The translations under genes were made by a program, and so were the position numbers. Positions 1-13,710 of a stretch of DNA of 64,000 nucleotides are shown here, one piece after another. Below the pieces are notes generated by a model. The model searched no databases. It saw nothing but the letters and a program-made list of their open reading frames with translations, and was not told where the DNA came from. Origin of the DNA: Zonotrichia leucophrys gambelii (Eukaryota; Chordata; Aves; Passeriformes; Passerellidae); assembly GCF_028769735.1 (NCBI RefSeq), contig NC_088171.1:82388716-82452715 (forward strand), read 5' to 3'. Each line of letters opens with the position of its first letter. Positions within the stretch are counted from its first letter, which is position 1.

Positions 1-3000
1 GCTACACTTCTGATGATGAACTTTTGGTATAATTTATTTCAAGATGTGTAGTGATGAAGAAATTGATAATTTTTTTAAATAAAGCTAATTCCCTTTTTCA
101 GTTCACTCTTGTTTGGTTTATTTGTTGGTTTTTTTTCCTGAATAGGCCATAGCCATTGATTTTTAATTATGTAAGAGTAGTTTATCTGATGACAAATACA
201 CATCTTGTGGCTGAAGCTGTGGAATTTCCCAATACAAACATTTCTGAAAATAAATTTTTCATTTAGCATTTGTTTTTCTTCCATCCCAACAGAATATTAT
301 CTTAAGGCTATGAGATCACACAAACAAAGACTTTCATAAAAGTTGTTACAAATTATTTCCTTTTGCTGTATGCATTCCCGAACACAGTCCAAAGCCAATA
401 TGAAGTTGAATGTATGCACACATGCATTCTGCCTAGCTATAATTTTGTGCCTTTAAAAGTGACTCCTTTTACAGGGCTGCAAGAAGCCACCAAAAAAAAT
501 CCTCTAAGGTAAAAAACACTACTTTAGAAATAAAAAAACGTAAAAAGGGAGTTCGTAGTGATTTAGCCAAGGTTTGGAAAACACTTAGACACAGCTCATG
601 AAAAATGATTACAAGAGCACCAATATTGCTTACTGAGAAAGTAAAACTAAAAGACTAAAATAAAAAATCAGACTCCTCACATAAATCATAGGGGAAAAGA
701 AAAATGGAAGCTTATAGGATGTTTAATTATTTTGGTTACCTCTTTTTTTTAACAGATTAAGAACAAAAGTACCTCTAATGATAGTATCAAGCCTATTTTA
801 GAGATCAGACTAGCTGACTATCTGATAACAGAACAGGAAAAACATAAGTATTTGATTACAATCTGTTCTGGTTTGGGGGAAAACAGGTTATGTGTTTATA
901 GGAAGAGATGGCAGTTAAATACTTTCCATTCCAGGAATAACTGAAAGGGATGTTAAAGTTGTGAAAGTCTTCTGAGCCAAATGCCTTTACAGCAGAATTA
1001 GAGTCCTGTTCTCTTAGAGCAGTCCTGGAGCACACAGAACAACATCCTCTGCTTGGCAGCAGGATTCTCACCTGGAAAGAGGGGGCAGAGTCCCAGATTC
1101 CAAACCGTGTGCCTTGTAAGGGTTAGGATTAAAACTTTCAACAGAAAAAAAAACCCCAAAACATACATACACAGTCATTTTTTTCATAAACTGCGGCTGT
1201 AACACAGGAGTCTTTTTCCCCCCTTCCCGGCAGAGATGCCGCAGCTGTGCACGGAATTCCCCACAGGAGCGTGCGGGGAGGCTGAGCCGGGTGTTTCACT
1301 GTGGAGTTTGTGTCTCGCTGTGCTGCTGGGCATAGCAGCACACTGACCCCTTTGTACCCCTGGCCCCTCTTAGAGCCGGTCCCCATTAGCATTTGGCACG
1401 GCTGCAGCTGCTCCTGGCACGCTCCTCCGAAGGCAAATGCCCACGCTGCAAGAAAGATGTTGACGAAGCACAAGTGAGGACTCAAAGAACAACTGTGAAA
1501 GTGATGGAAGGCTTAGGTAGCGCAAAAGTAGGCAACTCGTTTATTTTACTGACAAAAAGGTTATGAGGCAAATTCACGATAGTCTACAAGCACTCCCATG
1601 GAAGGAACAGAAATTGGATCCTCTTGGGTCTGTCAGCCCAGCGGCCAGAAAAATGAGATCCAGAAGCTGCATGACAAGGCTAGACTAATTCCTAGTACTA
1701 AAGAAGAACAGAATTCTAACAGTGGCGCTCAACAGCCATGGAAAAAATATGAAGGCTTGTGGAAGTGCATCTCCATCATTCCCGAAGTTTAAACCAAGGT
1801 GTGTTCCCTCTCCTCAAGAGACATGTAGGTCAAACAGAGACTACCTCATGCAACCAGCACAGTCTGTTGAAGAATCCTTCTTAACCCAGCAGGAGGCTTG
1901 GTCTCAGTATCTGTAATTGCAACAAACCCTGGATCAAGAGCATCCTAAGCTTTGCAGCTTTAAGGAAGCCACTTTTTTGATGTAAAATCTTACAGAGGAT
2001 AACAAAGGAATGACAAAACCAGTGAGATAGGCTCTGTCAAATTTCAAAATGAGTGGATGCTTCAGGGCATCGATTTTTCTCTCTCATACACTGAAGGTAT
2101 GATTAACTTTTAAAGTGCTATGGGATGCCAATCAGTCACTGAAAGATGCTGAGAAACTGAAGAAGGTCCACCAAAGACCTATCAAACACATTATAAGGCA
2201 GGAGAACCTGACATAAGAAGAGTGAAAGAATGGTTGTTCAGTCAAGAGAAAGCTCAGAGAAGATACAATGGAAGTCTCGAAACATAGGAAGCAATTATAA
2301 GGGAGACACAGGTATTCTCTACTGAAGGATGCTTGTTACATATACAAGATATAAATATATATATAAGATACAATATATATACAAGATATATATACTATAA
2401 TGTCCTATATGAACTTAAGGTACATCATTGACAAATGGTATTTCTCTTTTTAGTGCCATCAGTATCTCTGGCCTAAGCCCTTATTTGTCCTCTCGATTTT
2501 CAAAACAGACACTTTTTGCTTACACTCCAAAGTATAAACAATAGTAATCTAAAAATGTACACAGGGCAAATGAAATGGAATTAGGGAGCATCATTCAGTT
2601 CTTCCCACAAATTCGCAAGAATGCAGTGCACTCGGTACCTCCAATAACTGCCAAGCTATTCATAACACTTAGCATATTTTACAAAGGCAGAATAGAAGAC
2701 TAGGAACAACACAGAAACTAAATATTCTTAACACATTTACAAACAGTGGAAAGGCTGCCACTCTTTCTGAATGAAACAGGAAGTTAAAGAAGAGATGAAA
2801 AACAAATAGTTTTGCTTCACAGACTATGATTCATTTGTTTTGATTCTGTAGAGGTGATGTGTCTAAAAATACAACATCTTCTGAAAGTATTCTTTTCGAT
2901 ATACCAAATGTTAATGGTCTAGAGAGGCAAGAAAAACAAATATTTTTTGCAAACGGCAACTTTAACCCAAAACAATTTGAGAGGAGTGGCAAACATTAAT

Positions 3001-4474
3001 ACTGCTTTAGCAGTGTATTGATGCCCAGAATAAAAGCCATAGGTTAACAAAAAACTGAAGAGGAATATTCTCCCTGATTTTTTCCACTCCAAATATCAAT
3101 AACTGTATTACTGAATTATTTAAATACTATATATTAACTGCAGATGACCACAGTTATTGCTTAATATACAGCACAACTTCACAATCTTCACAACAAGACA
3201 CTCAACTAATCCAAATCAGGAAGAGAAAAGCATTAATTTCTTGCTCATAATTTAAAATTGCTACAGAGAGTTACATCTCAGAACACATGTTGTTCTCCAA
3301 ACTTCAATTTCAGTGTTCCATAGAACACATTCCTGAAGCCATAACTGGAAATAAAATGTATTTTCCTGAAAAACAAATCACAAGGCAGGACATTTGTGTA
3401 AAAGCACTTTGAGGCATAGTGTTTCTCAAAGAAAGCCATAAGTATCTCAAAAGGTAAGTCAAAACTACTATTTGCTTTGTTCTTAATGCTACTTATAATA
3501 AATAGTATAACGTCTGTCTTTCTTGTTCTATTAGTATGTTTATAAAAATGTGTTTACTTTAAAGATTCAGTATCATTTTGATGCACAAGTTAAAATAAAT
3601 CTGTTTCCTTAACAAGGCATAACTATACTAAAAAACCAAACACATCTTTGTTTTTCAGAATGAAATCCTGTTTTCCTTAACAAATACACATTTCTATCAA
3701 TGTCTGCTGGGACCATCACAGCACTACAACTAAAACTGTAATAATTCACCATTTAAATATCTTCTATAAAAGAGTAAAGAGAAACAACTCCTAATATTTG
3801 GATTTTTACAAATTATTAATCTGCAGGATGTCATGTGGTAGATTATCAAAGTTGAGTTACAATCTAAGACACAACTGCAAACACAGATGGGTTCCCAAAA
3901 TGTCATGGAGTCTGGAGCCAGCCGGACTCATTCAATCATTGGGACCAATCAGGATGAGGCAGTAAAATTCCTATAAATGGCTGAGAACTACAGAAGGAGG
4001 ACACGACCTAGAGCGGACTTGTAGAGTACCGTGTCTTCACAGCAGAAATTTAACCTAGCTGACTTCAGCATATTCAAAGGAACAATGTCAAAGATAACAT
4101 TTTGCCACTTGGAAAAAATCCTTGGTCTTGGAAGTAAGGCCTTAATGAGGTAAGGCGATGAACAACATTCTTTACAAACCAGAGGGGTAGGGCACCTACC
4201 ATACTACAGCTGCATCACATATTTTTTCAAGCAACTTGATTTTCCACATTGGTAAGTGCTACATGGCTGTAGATTCCACCACTTTCATGTGTAATTCAGG
4301 AAGACATAACATTAATGACACCCTCATTATGATAAAGTGCATTATCCTTGAATTAGCAATTCAGAAATCAAGACAGAAGTGAGTTTGTACTCCCAAGCAC
4401 CCACCAAGGCACTCCTGGCTCATGGACCAGGCAACTCAACGCACAGGTAATCATTAACTGCAGAGAGCACCTAC
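1..4474 (-). other. ADCY2: ADCY2 intron after exon 3 (5' part only)
   Basis: The intron starts at the donor GT at 4473-4474 and runs off the left edge of the window. I looked for the next ADCY2 coding exon (sixth helix and cytoplasmic linker) on the minus strand and found no matching frame, so it probably lies outside. The sequence is AT-rich. Noted pieces are an AT dinucleotide-like tract at about 2337-2402, a GC-richer patch at 1200-1460 with no recognisable protein, and a CCAAT/TATA-like stretch near 3930-3995 discussed in the findings. The rest shows nothing I can assign. Confidence 0.85.
2337..2402. repeat. AT-rich simple-repeat tract
   Basis: Interrupted (AT)n with repeated units of the form atatacaagata. 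Low-complexity sequence in the partial intron after exon 3. Confidence 0.85.
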
Positions 4475-4636
4475 CTGCCAGACCAAGTGCTCCTTCACGA
4501 CGGCTGTACCTGACAGACAGACGCTCAGCACGATCGTGTGGGACGCAGAGGTCACCACACTGGCAACTATGGCGTCCCTCATGTTGAAGGGCAGCATGGT
4601 GTACACCACGAAAATGATGAACAAGAAAAACGATAC
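4475..4636 (-). CDS. ADCY2: ADCY2 internal coding exon (probably exon 3): membrane-domain helices of adenylate cyclase type 2
   Basis: This minus-strand exon is 162 nt, 54 codons, phase 0 at both ends. It starts VSFFLFIIFVVYTMLPFNMR and ends KEHLVWQ. The sequence matches the first transmembrane cassette of type 2 adenylate cyclase as I recall it from mammals, with conservative I/V changes. Two hydrophobic helices are visible, at about exon residues 2-17 and 22-42, separated by the charged NMRD turn. They correspond to about the fourth and fifth helices of the first six-helix bundle. The enzyme is a plasma-membrane protein that makes cAMP from ATP under G-protein control; no catalytic residue lies in this exon. 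The acceptor is a pyrimidine-rich tract ending ttgcacag (AG at 4637-4638). The donor is CAG|GTAGGT (GT at 4473-4474). The short segment LSGTAVVKEH before the end differs most from the mammalian protein as I remember it. A related type (ADCY4, ADCY7) is less likely, because the match in the helices is nearly complete. Confidence 0.93.
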
Positions 4637-6648
4637 CTGTGCAAGACACCAAGACAAAAAAAAAAGGAAGCATGTCAAATTCACTTTGGAATAAGATTTT
4701 AATAAATAGCATTTAATTGTGAACTGGCTTCAGCATAAAGTTACACACCAGCTTTTCACAAGGAAGTCATTGCTAAACACTGAAAAAATGGATTTAGGAA
4801 GAATTAATTTTTAAGAGTGTTGGAAAAATTACATTCTATTAGACTTAAGAAGTGTGGTTCCAAGATACTAAATCATGGTTTCAGACCTACAGAATACTCC
4901 AAACTTTTCAAATTTTACTCCAAATTTATATTTTCAAATTTTTATTAATACTCTATTTACAAGTAAAGAGTTATGCCAGGACGAGTGAATTCTGATTATG
5001 ACCTGCATTACAAAACAATCTGCCAAACTCCTCACAGAGTCTTAATTTCAATACAGAAAGATTTTTTACATCCTGATGAACTAAAAATTCACAGTATAAT
5101 ACATGACATTATGCAAAAAAAAAAAAAAAAAGCTCAAGTTGAGCCAAGAAATTTGATTTAACAAGATGGTATTTCATGAGTATCTACATGACCTATGTCA
5201 AATTCCATAAAATCACTACATTTTAAGGTAATATATTTATTTAGTCATTAAAAACAGCTTCAGAAAATCACAGTCTGTATGCAGAATCTCCTGTCAGCTT
5301 CTTTTAAAGGGTATTAGTGTCCAAACTGACCTTATGGAACAAATGTACAGCCCAACTCATAATAGCAAAAGGGATTCCTTTGCTATACATAGGAAAATAT
5401 ATAATGGATGCTGTACTTATACTCCAAACCCCACCACACATTTGAGAAAATCTAACTAGATTTGGGATCCAGGTTTTGCACACATAAGTAAGTAGGTGAT
5501 TCTGAAAATGTGCCAGCTGGTACATGATTATATCTCCATGGAAGGCTTTCCACCATTCTGAGTTGACTTGCAATCCTATTCAGCATCCAGCAGTTGCACA
5601 CACACAGTACAGAACACAGAGAGCTCCCAGGCAGGTATGAGCAAGAGTAATTTGCTGCTCACTTCCCTTAGTGTCAGTCTGCATTCTTCACACCTGCATG
5701 TGACAACTACACAGTCAAAACTGAAGTCTAAGGTATGTGCCCTGTAGGACAGTGGAGGCATTCTTTTCCATCATGGGGACAGAACCAGATGGAGAAGATG
5801 TCCACTTCTGTTATTCATCCATCTTTCTCCACTCCCTCCATTAAGATCAATCCAGCTTCTTCCTGATCTCTCATACCCTTTTCAATGCTGCCAGGTGTCC
5901 CATATACTCAAAAGTCAAATAGTTCAAAGGCATGAAATGAAAGAGAACTACAAAGGAAATGAGGGATAACAAGAAAATACAGCAAGAAAAGGGCAAAGCA
6001 AAAGCTTTGCCCCTCTGCTCTTCCAATCTACCAACAGATATCACAAGAAAAAAAAAGTGTTTGATACCTGGTTGCTTTCAGTCCTCCCTAAAAGTTTTCA
6101 CAGTGATCAGATGTTACTAAAACCAACAGCAAAGAAAAGGGTGTACAAAGTTGATCTAGTAAGAGAAGGGCTATGCCAGTATGATGTTTTAAAACTGTCC
6201 AGGCTGAGGAAAAATCAATTATGATACTGACGGAACCAACTGGGAGTCTTAAAACTTGGAAAAGGTCTGGAAAGGTCTGGCAGGCTAGAAAAGAGAAACA
6301 TAGCACCTGTTTTTGAAAGGCTGGGAAAACGGGTGAAGCTCATCAGTTTCACTTAAATTCCCACAGAAGTAACAGACAATAATAATGCATGTCATAATTA
6401 AGAGTCCCAAAAGTTAAGAAAAGCATAGGTAACAGCAAATGTGATTTTGCTGACAACAAATCCTGTTAAAGCAATTACATCTTCTGTCATGAGAACAGGC
6501 ATCAGTATAGGGGAAAACCCAAATAATGAGTTAGGCAGCAACAAGGGATGTAAAAGGTCCTCTAATACAGGTGTAAGATAAACAGATGCCAAAGGCAAAA
6601 TATCCTTCTAGCCTGTAAGACCAGCTGCTTAAAATGTTTCCAGTTATA

Positions 6649-6772
6649 GGCCAGGCTGGATGAGGCCCTGAGAAACCTCATCTGGGAGAAGGTTGCCCTT
6701 CCCATGGCAGAGGAGTGGGAAATAAGTGATCTTTAAGTTTCCTGCAACCCAAACCATTTTGTGATTTTATTA
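6649..6772 (+). repeat. CR1 LINE 3'-end fragment, plus orientation
   Basis: The stretch reads ggccaggctggatgaggccc, continues through cccatggcagaggagtggga and gatctttaag, and ends aacccaaaccattttgtgat. This is the familiar order of the last ~120 bp of avian CR1 elements in sense orientation. It is 5'-truncated, the usual state of CR1 copies, and moderately diverged. Confidence 0.85.
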
Positions 6773-9700
6773 TTAAAAAACAGTTTGAAGAAGAATCCCA
6801 GACCTAAGTCCTGGAAGAAGCATTTCAAACAGCCCCATTCTCAGTGATTTTTCAGGTAAACAAGATTTTGGTATTTCCAAGTTTAACTTTCTCATTGCCT
6901 ATGTGGTATTCACATGTGTGAAAATTTAATTATTAGAAAATAAAACATCATTCTTCTTTAACTGGTTTGTCTCAAAAAAATATAACTTGCATATTTTTTG
7001 ATATCTTACTGTATAGCCAAACCGAAAGATCCACTCCATCTGTGTGGCCCATGCTAAGTACTCTTCCCAACTTACAAGTGGATGTAGGACAGAATATGAT
7101 GCTGTTGCTTTTCAACTTTGACATAAAACAGACTACTAAGCATGTGAGCAACATTTTGACATTTTGCAGTGCTTCTAGTGATATCAGCTGTATCAGCTCC
7201 AAATTCCTTGTACATCTGTAAACAACTGTTTTATAAATTACCTCACTGCTTTTCTTGGTCAAAATAAATGGATAATTTCAACATTCAGCAACTACAAACA
7301 GAGAACACTTTTAAGAGGTGCAGCCCCTCTTGACATTACATATTCAAATAGGCTGGGTTGCAGAGGAACTGTGTCAAAGAACACTTGATTTAAAAAAAAT
7401 GACCTGACAATTCTTATATTTGCATATATTTGCAGTTTTGAAAGTCAGAATGAGAATGCTGTTGCAAAGCAGGACATCTATCAGTCATGCTAAGGCAGAA
7501 ATTCTCCTCCTCAATACACGTAGGAAATGGCATCTATCAATAGCTCTTTAATCCTCTGTCAAACTGCTTTTCCCCTATTCCTAGAAGTAATCTAATGACC
7601 TAAGAGAGTTCCTTTTATCACAGAGGTTGCTTTTTCATTTCACAATGGCTGAAGAGTGTTTTCCCCATCTTTATCAAATAAGATGCTTCTACCCTTCATC
7701 TTGATCGCAGATATACATAGTATGTAAGATTTGGGACATTTCAACATATTTCCAAATGCCAGTGTATTTAAGTTTAATATTGTAGAAGTTAACACACAGA
7801 GGCTTTTGAGCAGGTAGAAAGAGGAACAGGCTTCTTGGTCTGAATCACAGTCTGCAGAATGGTCAATGGCTCTTTACCATCCATGGCCCTTTCCATTATC
7901 ATTTTGTAAGAACTGGCAGAATATTGCTGATAACAACGTTAACAAGCAGTGATGCCAAGCTCTGAAAGATCCTTCTATCTCACTGTAAGACTTGCTAATG
8001 CCAATGATCACAGCATGCCTGCACTTGGTGCGTGTTCCTGTCAGTCATCACAGCATTCATTTACAGTGCACTGTTTTTGACACTATTAAAAGTAGCCTGT
8101 GCCACCAAACTGATCCACAATCACAAGGCTGCTATGTTGGAAGCAGTCTTTCATGTGGGTCATCACTATGACTGCCAAGTTGAAACATGCTTTTTGTCCT
8201 GATCTGAACTTACACTGCTTTAGGAATTTGATTCTCAGATACTTTCTCTATGAGTTTATGCTATCCATACCTTGGAGATGGGAGTGCTTGAGCAGTGATG
8301 GTGTGCATGACAGCATGTAGCATTCACTTTTGGTTAACACTGGTGCAACATCTTACACACAAGCATGTGGCTTTCCTGCTTTGATTGACGGTTATCCAGG
8401 ACTCTGGCCCATCACTCTTGACTGTCAGAGCTTAGCAAAATCTGAGTGGGTCTGCTGCTCTCTGTATTTCTTCCCCCATACCTCAGCAGGGCGACATTGT
8501 CATCTACTATGTGAGCAGTTCCTTTCCACAGATTTAAAGGACGGCACACTGCTGTAGTGTAGCTGCCTGGATGGGCATGTAACAGATGATTTTCCTGCAG
8601 ATTTTGTGCAGCTGCTTTCAGAAGGGCAGCAAAAGTTCACATACAGATTACTGCAGTGATGCCACTGGAGCGAGCTGGACACAAAATAGTAAAATGACAC
8701 CACAGTGTGAGATATGATGATCATGAACCCTTTCAAAATCTCATTCTTGTCACAGAACACAATACAACTATGACTAAAGTCTTCAGCATTCAGAATGGAA
8801 AGATTCAGACTGCACAAGATAGAAAAGTAGATCCTTCTTTAAGTTAAACCCATTCTGAGCATTTTTCATGTTGGCATTTTATCCCAGCACCTCTAGATGT
8901 ACATTGGCTACGACAGCCTTTAGTCTGTTCTGTGGACTGTCAGCTAGGAAAACTGGTATGAGGCTGATAATATTTGGTGCTTCGCAGACATTGCTATTGG
9001 AAATGCCACTAGTTTGGATTGATGGCACGAACTACAGTGGACCCAAGCCATGAATCCTAGTTGGTTTTTGTGGACACAACCTGTTCTGAGACACCTTGTC
9101 TCCCATGTGTCACCAGTTTCTACTCCTCAGTGGGGTTGTCTTAACTGTAAAGAGTATGTGGAGTAGACATTTTAACATATTTTACAAATTAAAATTGTCT
9201 TTCCTGGCACACAGGGTATCACAGGGGATGTTGCTTTAGCACTGAGAACAACTGTAAAAAAGATACTAATCATTCATTTTATACAAATTATGTTCCAACA
9301 ATGACTCACTATTTCCCACCTAGACAGCCTTTTTAACACTATGTTAAGATGGTTAATCATAACAGGCTTGGCATGTGTAAAATTCACTGAAGCTAATGTT
9401 ACTCTGACCAGAATTTTCCCCTGAGGAGCATGATACCTTGGCACTGAAGCTGGCCTGCAAATTTAAATGTACCATTTCAGCATGAATTAGGGAAAAGCAC
9501 TTCTTTGGACACAGCCAGCAGTAGTGAGGCTACAGCTAATAAAATATCTCTATTTCTTTGGGATAACTGCAACAGTGCTGGCTTTTCACTGTATAACCAT
9601 AATTAAACTGATAAGACTACAAAAACTCAAACTAAGTAGCCAGCCCACTACAGGATCACTTTCAGAGGTTTTTCAAGGTCAGCTTCCACATCACTGGGTA

Positions 9701-10434
9701 AAAGGAACAAAAATCATCACTTAATTGAAGAATTTTCCCTTGGAAAGATGCTTAGATTCCAGCCACTGATTTCAAATGTTGTCTGTATACCTAATTGCAC
9801 AGAAGATGCCCTAGCTTTTCTAAAGAAATAGCTAGACTTCGTAACATTTGGCAAGACCTTAATCTTAAAAACTAGTTACAAATACTATGTTTAATACAAT
9901 GTATGTTTTATGGCATCAGAAGGGTATTTATACAAGCTAAACTATAAATTATAGATTAAAATATTTGTGTTGGAGTGTAAAGGTTGCAAATATGTAACGC
10001 TCTTTGCTATTGTAATTCTGAAGTCCAGCCTCCAAATTTCTACCTGGGCAATGTTCAAATAATAAAAGAAGCTACCCACATAAAACAAAAAAATTCAGAG
10101 TACAAAAATCAGTTTCTGTTCTGAGTCATCTATAAAAAGGCTAAAATTATGAAAGCATTGGGTAAGTGAAGGTGAAAATGTTCACTAAACCCTGAAACAT
10201 CAGAAGAAAGGGCACTCAATAGAACTAGAAGGTTGGTTGAAAAAAGGTGAAATTAGCAGATAGTGACCTTCTTGAACTTACACTATCAGGATCAAAAAGA
10301 TATTAAACCAATTCATGGACACCTTATCCATAAACCAACAATAAAAAAACTGGGCAGGGAAATGCACCCTCTGATGTCACTAACATGCAGAGGCTGGGCA
10401 AGGTATGAAGGAAACTGACCACACAAAGTGATCA

Positions 10435-10545
10435 ATTTGGCATGCTGCCTTTCAGTAGCAGCTTCTCTTGCAATTCTTGGAGACACATTACTGTGCTAGA
10501 TGGACCCTGGCCTTTCCCTGCAGGATGTCCTTGTGTTCTGGTGGT
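10435..10545 (-). repeat. Possible ancient CR1/L3-like 3'-end relic, minus orientation
   Basis: The segment attactgtgctagatggacc followed by ctggcctttccctgcaggat resembles, in antisense, the 'agtatcctgtc...tagatggacc...tggtctgacccagtatgg' block found in old amniote CR1/L3-related repeats. The match is short and worn, so this is tentative. Confidence 0.3.
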
Positions 10546-13425
10546 GAGAGTCAAAAGTGCTTCAGAGGAAAAGAAAAAGATAAAGCAGTTATGACACAGT
10601 ACCCTCTCTGACTGTAAAATAAAGCAAGACAATTCAGAAAAAGAACTGAAAGCCCAGCGAGACTATGAATAGAAAGCATTGTAGAACCATTCCCTAGTTA
10701 GAAGGGAACTGGAAGAAGAAAGTTGAGTTTTGAGCAACAGGATAAATCACAAAAAAAGTTGAATATTAATTTGTATAAAAATAATGGTTCCAAAGTGCCT
10801 GTTATGTCATAAACCTCAAGAATAAAGTCAACAAGGAAGATTTGTTTGTGATATACTCCACAAAATCATTTCCAAAATAAATTACTACTTCACTGTTTTT
10901 TACCAAACATAAAGTTGTATTTTCCAATAATTGTCATAGAAGTAGTAAACAAGTCTGTAAATCATGCCTTGTTCTTCATTATAGAGAACTCTCAAAGTAA
11001 TAATCCCTTTCTTTTGTGCACAGGTCTGGGTTTAAATATCATCAGGAAACAGTCATTACAGCCTCTGCCAAAAAATTAACAACCATTAGCAAAATGGGAC
11101 AGAATAAAAGCAAGTTGATTGCACTAAAATGGATATTTAAAAATAATTTTACAATAAGAGAACTTCAAATGTGTTCCTAAAGTCACATATTAATGTGATA
11201 GTAAGATGAAAAACTCCTGGAAACGAAGGAAAATTCATATTTGAAATAATCAAGATACCAACTGATTCCATGCTGTCTACTGTGTGATTGGCCACAGAAC
11301 ATTTTCTTTCACTGCATGATATTAGTAAGAGACACATGAGATTTTAAAGGAGTGACCCAAGGAACATTAGCAGTGACACATCAATTAATAACAATTTTTG
11401 GTCCTTCCTGCTACAAAAACAGGAGTCTGAGCTACCATCATCTCAAGTAGATTTGAGATTATTCCTGAACACACTCAGAAAAGAAAGAATTTCATTTCTC
11501 TTCTCACACCTTGTTTTTACCATCATTCCTTTCCTCACTTAATTCTCATCTTTCTACTGTATCTTTCCACCCTTGTTTCAGCCACATTATAGTCCAAGCA
11601 GTCAAGAAGACAGATTTGTTCTGCTGCACCACTGCTAAATCCCTGTGAGCAAAAAGACAACTTCATAAAGCACCATATAGCCCAACCATGGCATCTGCTG
11701 GCAGTGATTTCACTCTTAACTGGACCAGATGACAAAAAGCCATGTCTTTGTTTTTTAGAGTGATGGGACAAGTGAAAACCATCAGAGATAGTGAATTCAT
11801 TGCTCATCCTTGTTATCTTTCCCTCCTGTGTTTTACTGTGTTAAATATTAAGGTCAGAAACCTAGAATTGCTGCAAGAATTCCAGATCATCAAAGCAAGC
11901 ATTTTCTCTAAAAGGGACAGTTGATATCCTCTTTCATGCTATCTTAATAACTTATTTTTTTGTTTAATCTAAGGACAATGATAAAGATATTATAGCATGT
12001 TATTAAAACTAAAGCTTTGTCTTTCTATGCCATCATAAGGGTAAAAGCAAATGTATTTCATTCTGGCTAAGACCATGATGCATCCTATTCAGAAGTCTAA
12101 ACTGCAATTAAATTAACACATTTTAAAAGTGGGAAGATTGAAATAATTATGCAGTGTATGTAAACAGACTCAAGTTCAAAGCAATGAACTCCATTTTCAC
12201 ATGGACTATTAAGGAGGTAATTTTACAACACCCAAGCACTATACCTCAAATTTTAAGGTAGTTTAATAAGAACAAACATTAGAAACATTTTCAGAGTTTC
12301 TATGAAGAGATATATACAACTATGAAAGTAATCTAAAATACATAAAACTGTAATCTAGTTAGAAAAGTTTTGAAAATCCATCTTAAGATATGCATGCTCA
12401 TGCATACATAGAAAATATGACCAACAATAGCAATAATTTAAAGATCAAATTAGCTACTACAACAGAAGAAGAATATGCCACACTTCAGGAGATCCAAGGA
12501 GTTTATTCTACATGTCAGACATAAAAGAAGCCAAATAGGAAATTTTATCAACTATTATAAGGGAAAGTAAAACTCCTAATTCCAACAAAATAAAAGCAGA
12601 ACAATCAAATAAATATGCTTGTTCTCTATCAAGGTAAAAAAAAAAAAAGGATATGTTTACATCATGCTAAACAATAATTATGGTACATTTTTATGTTCCA
12701 AAATATTATCTCACAAGTGTATAAAGCCACAGATATTAATGCTGAGATATTTTGGAACAGCAGGTCCAATAAAACATGCTCCAGCCTCTTATAAGAGTTC
12801 ATGATTATGTATATTTATTTTCCATACTTCCTATACACCAGGCCAGCTCCAGAGAACTGAGGTAAAATTAAATTGGTAAAAGGAAAAAGTAGGAAGTAAG
12901 AGCAGAAAATAAATGGTCAACTTTCACACTGAGAGGTCTGATTCAGAGGACTCAAATTTATTCCATGTCATCCTAAATGTTTTAAAAAAGGAGTGGAACA
13001 GTGATGTGGCAATGATTGATGGGATTTTAATATTGTTCAGGGTATTCAATATCAGCAAAACATGGGAATAGTTGCAGAAGTGACTCACACTGCTGCGACT
13101 GGGCCATAGCAGATGAAACCCAACACGATAAACGTAAAATAGGAATGAAGAAAAGAATTTCAACCAAACACTTCCAAAAGTGGGCTTAACCTGAGTTATT
13201 ACATCCTCTGACAAAGATACAAGACTCACTGTGAATAGCTCTTTGAAAAATGAATGATAGCAGGGGCTGGCTGAAAGGACAAATAAAAGGACAGCAATTA
13301 TTAGGAAAAGAATAGAGAATCAAGCATCATGATGACACTGTATGAATCCATGATGTGCACATTTCTTGAATAGTTCGTGCGCTTTTCTCCCCATCTTTAA
13401 AAAAAGAAACCATGTTGGCAACAAG

Positions 13426-13435
13426 CCCCCCCCCC
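13426..13435. repeat. C10 homopolymer
   Basis: Ten consecutive C residues lie directly at the left edge of the antisense CR1 fragment that follows. Such runs are prone to slippage and sequencing error. Confidence 0.9.
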
Positions 13436-13710
13436 AACATTCTCTCCTTCAGGCTGAACAGCCCCAGCTCTCTTATCCTGCCTTCTAATGAAAGATGTTC
13501 CAGTCTCTCAGTCATATTTGTGGCTCTTCACTAGACTGACTCACTTGAAACTTTATTGCTTGAGCACTGGGGAGTCCAGGACTGGACCTAGCACTTCAGA
13601 TTTGATGTCCCCGGTGCCAAGCAGTGAAAAAGGATCACCTCTCTCCACCATCAGGAAGTGCACAGCTCTTCCTAATGAAGCCCAGTGCATGATCACAGAA
13701 CCATGTCCAA
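13436..13710 (-). repeat. CR1 LINE fragment, minus orientation
   Basis: Read on the plus strand, the piece contains ctccttcaggctgaacagcc, ccagctctcttatcctgcct, agatgttccagtctctcagtc, and then ggggagtccaggactggacc with ggatcacctctctccacc. This is the antisense of the CR1 3' half ('...ggagagggatcacc...gggctccagtcctggact...gagagagctggggctgttcagcctgaag'). The right end grades into unrecognised sequence. An unusual C10 run sits immediately left of it at 13426-13435. Confidence 0.82.

Noticed and set aside
10..140. Possible C/D-box snoRNA (atgatga near 13-19 with ctga near 137)
   Set aside because: Spacing is long, no D-prime/C-prime pair and no terminal stem are visible.
1138..1485. 115-codon minus-strand frame considered as the next ADCY2 exon
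   Set aside because: It contains none of the expected sixth-helix or linker residues, so it is not an ADCY2 exon.
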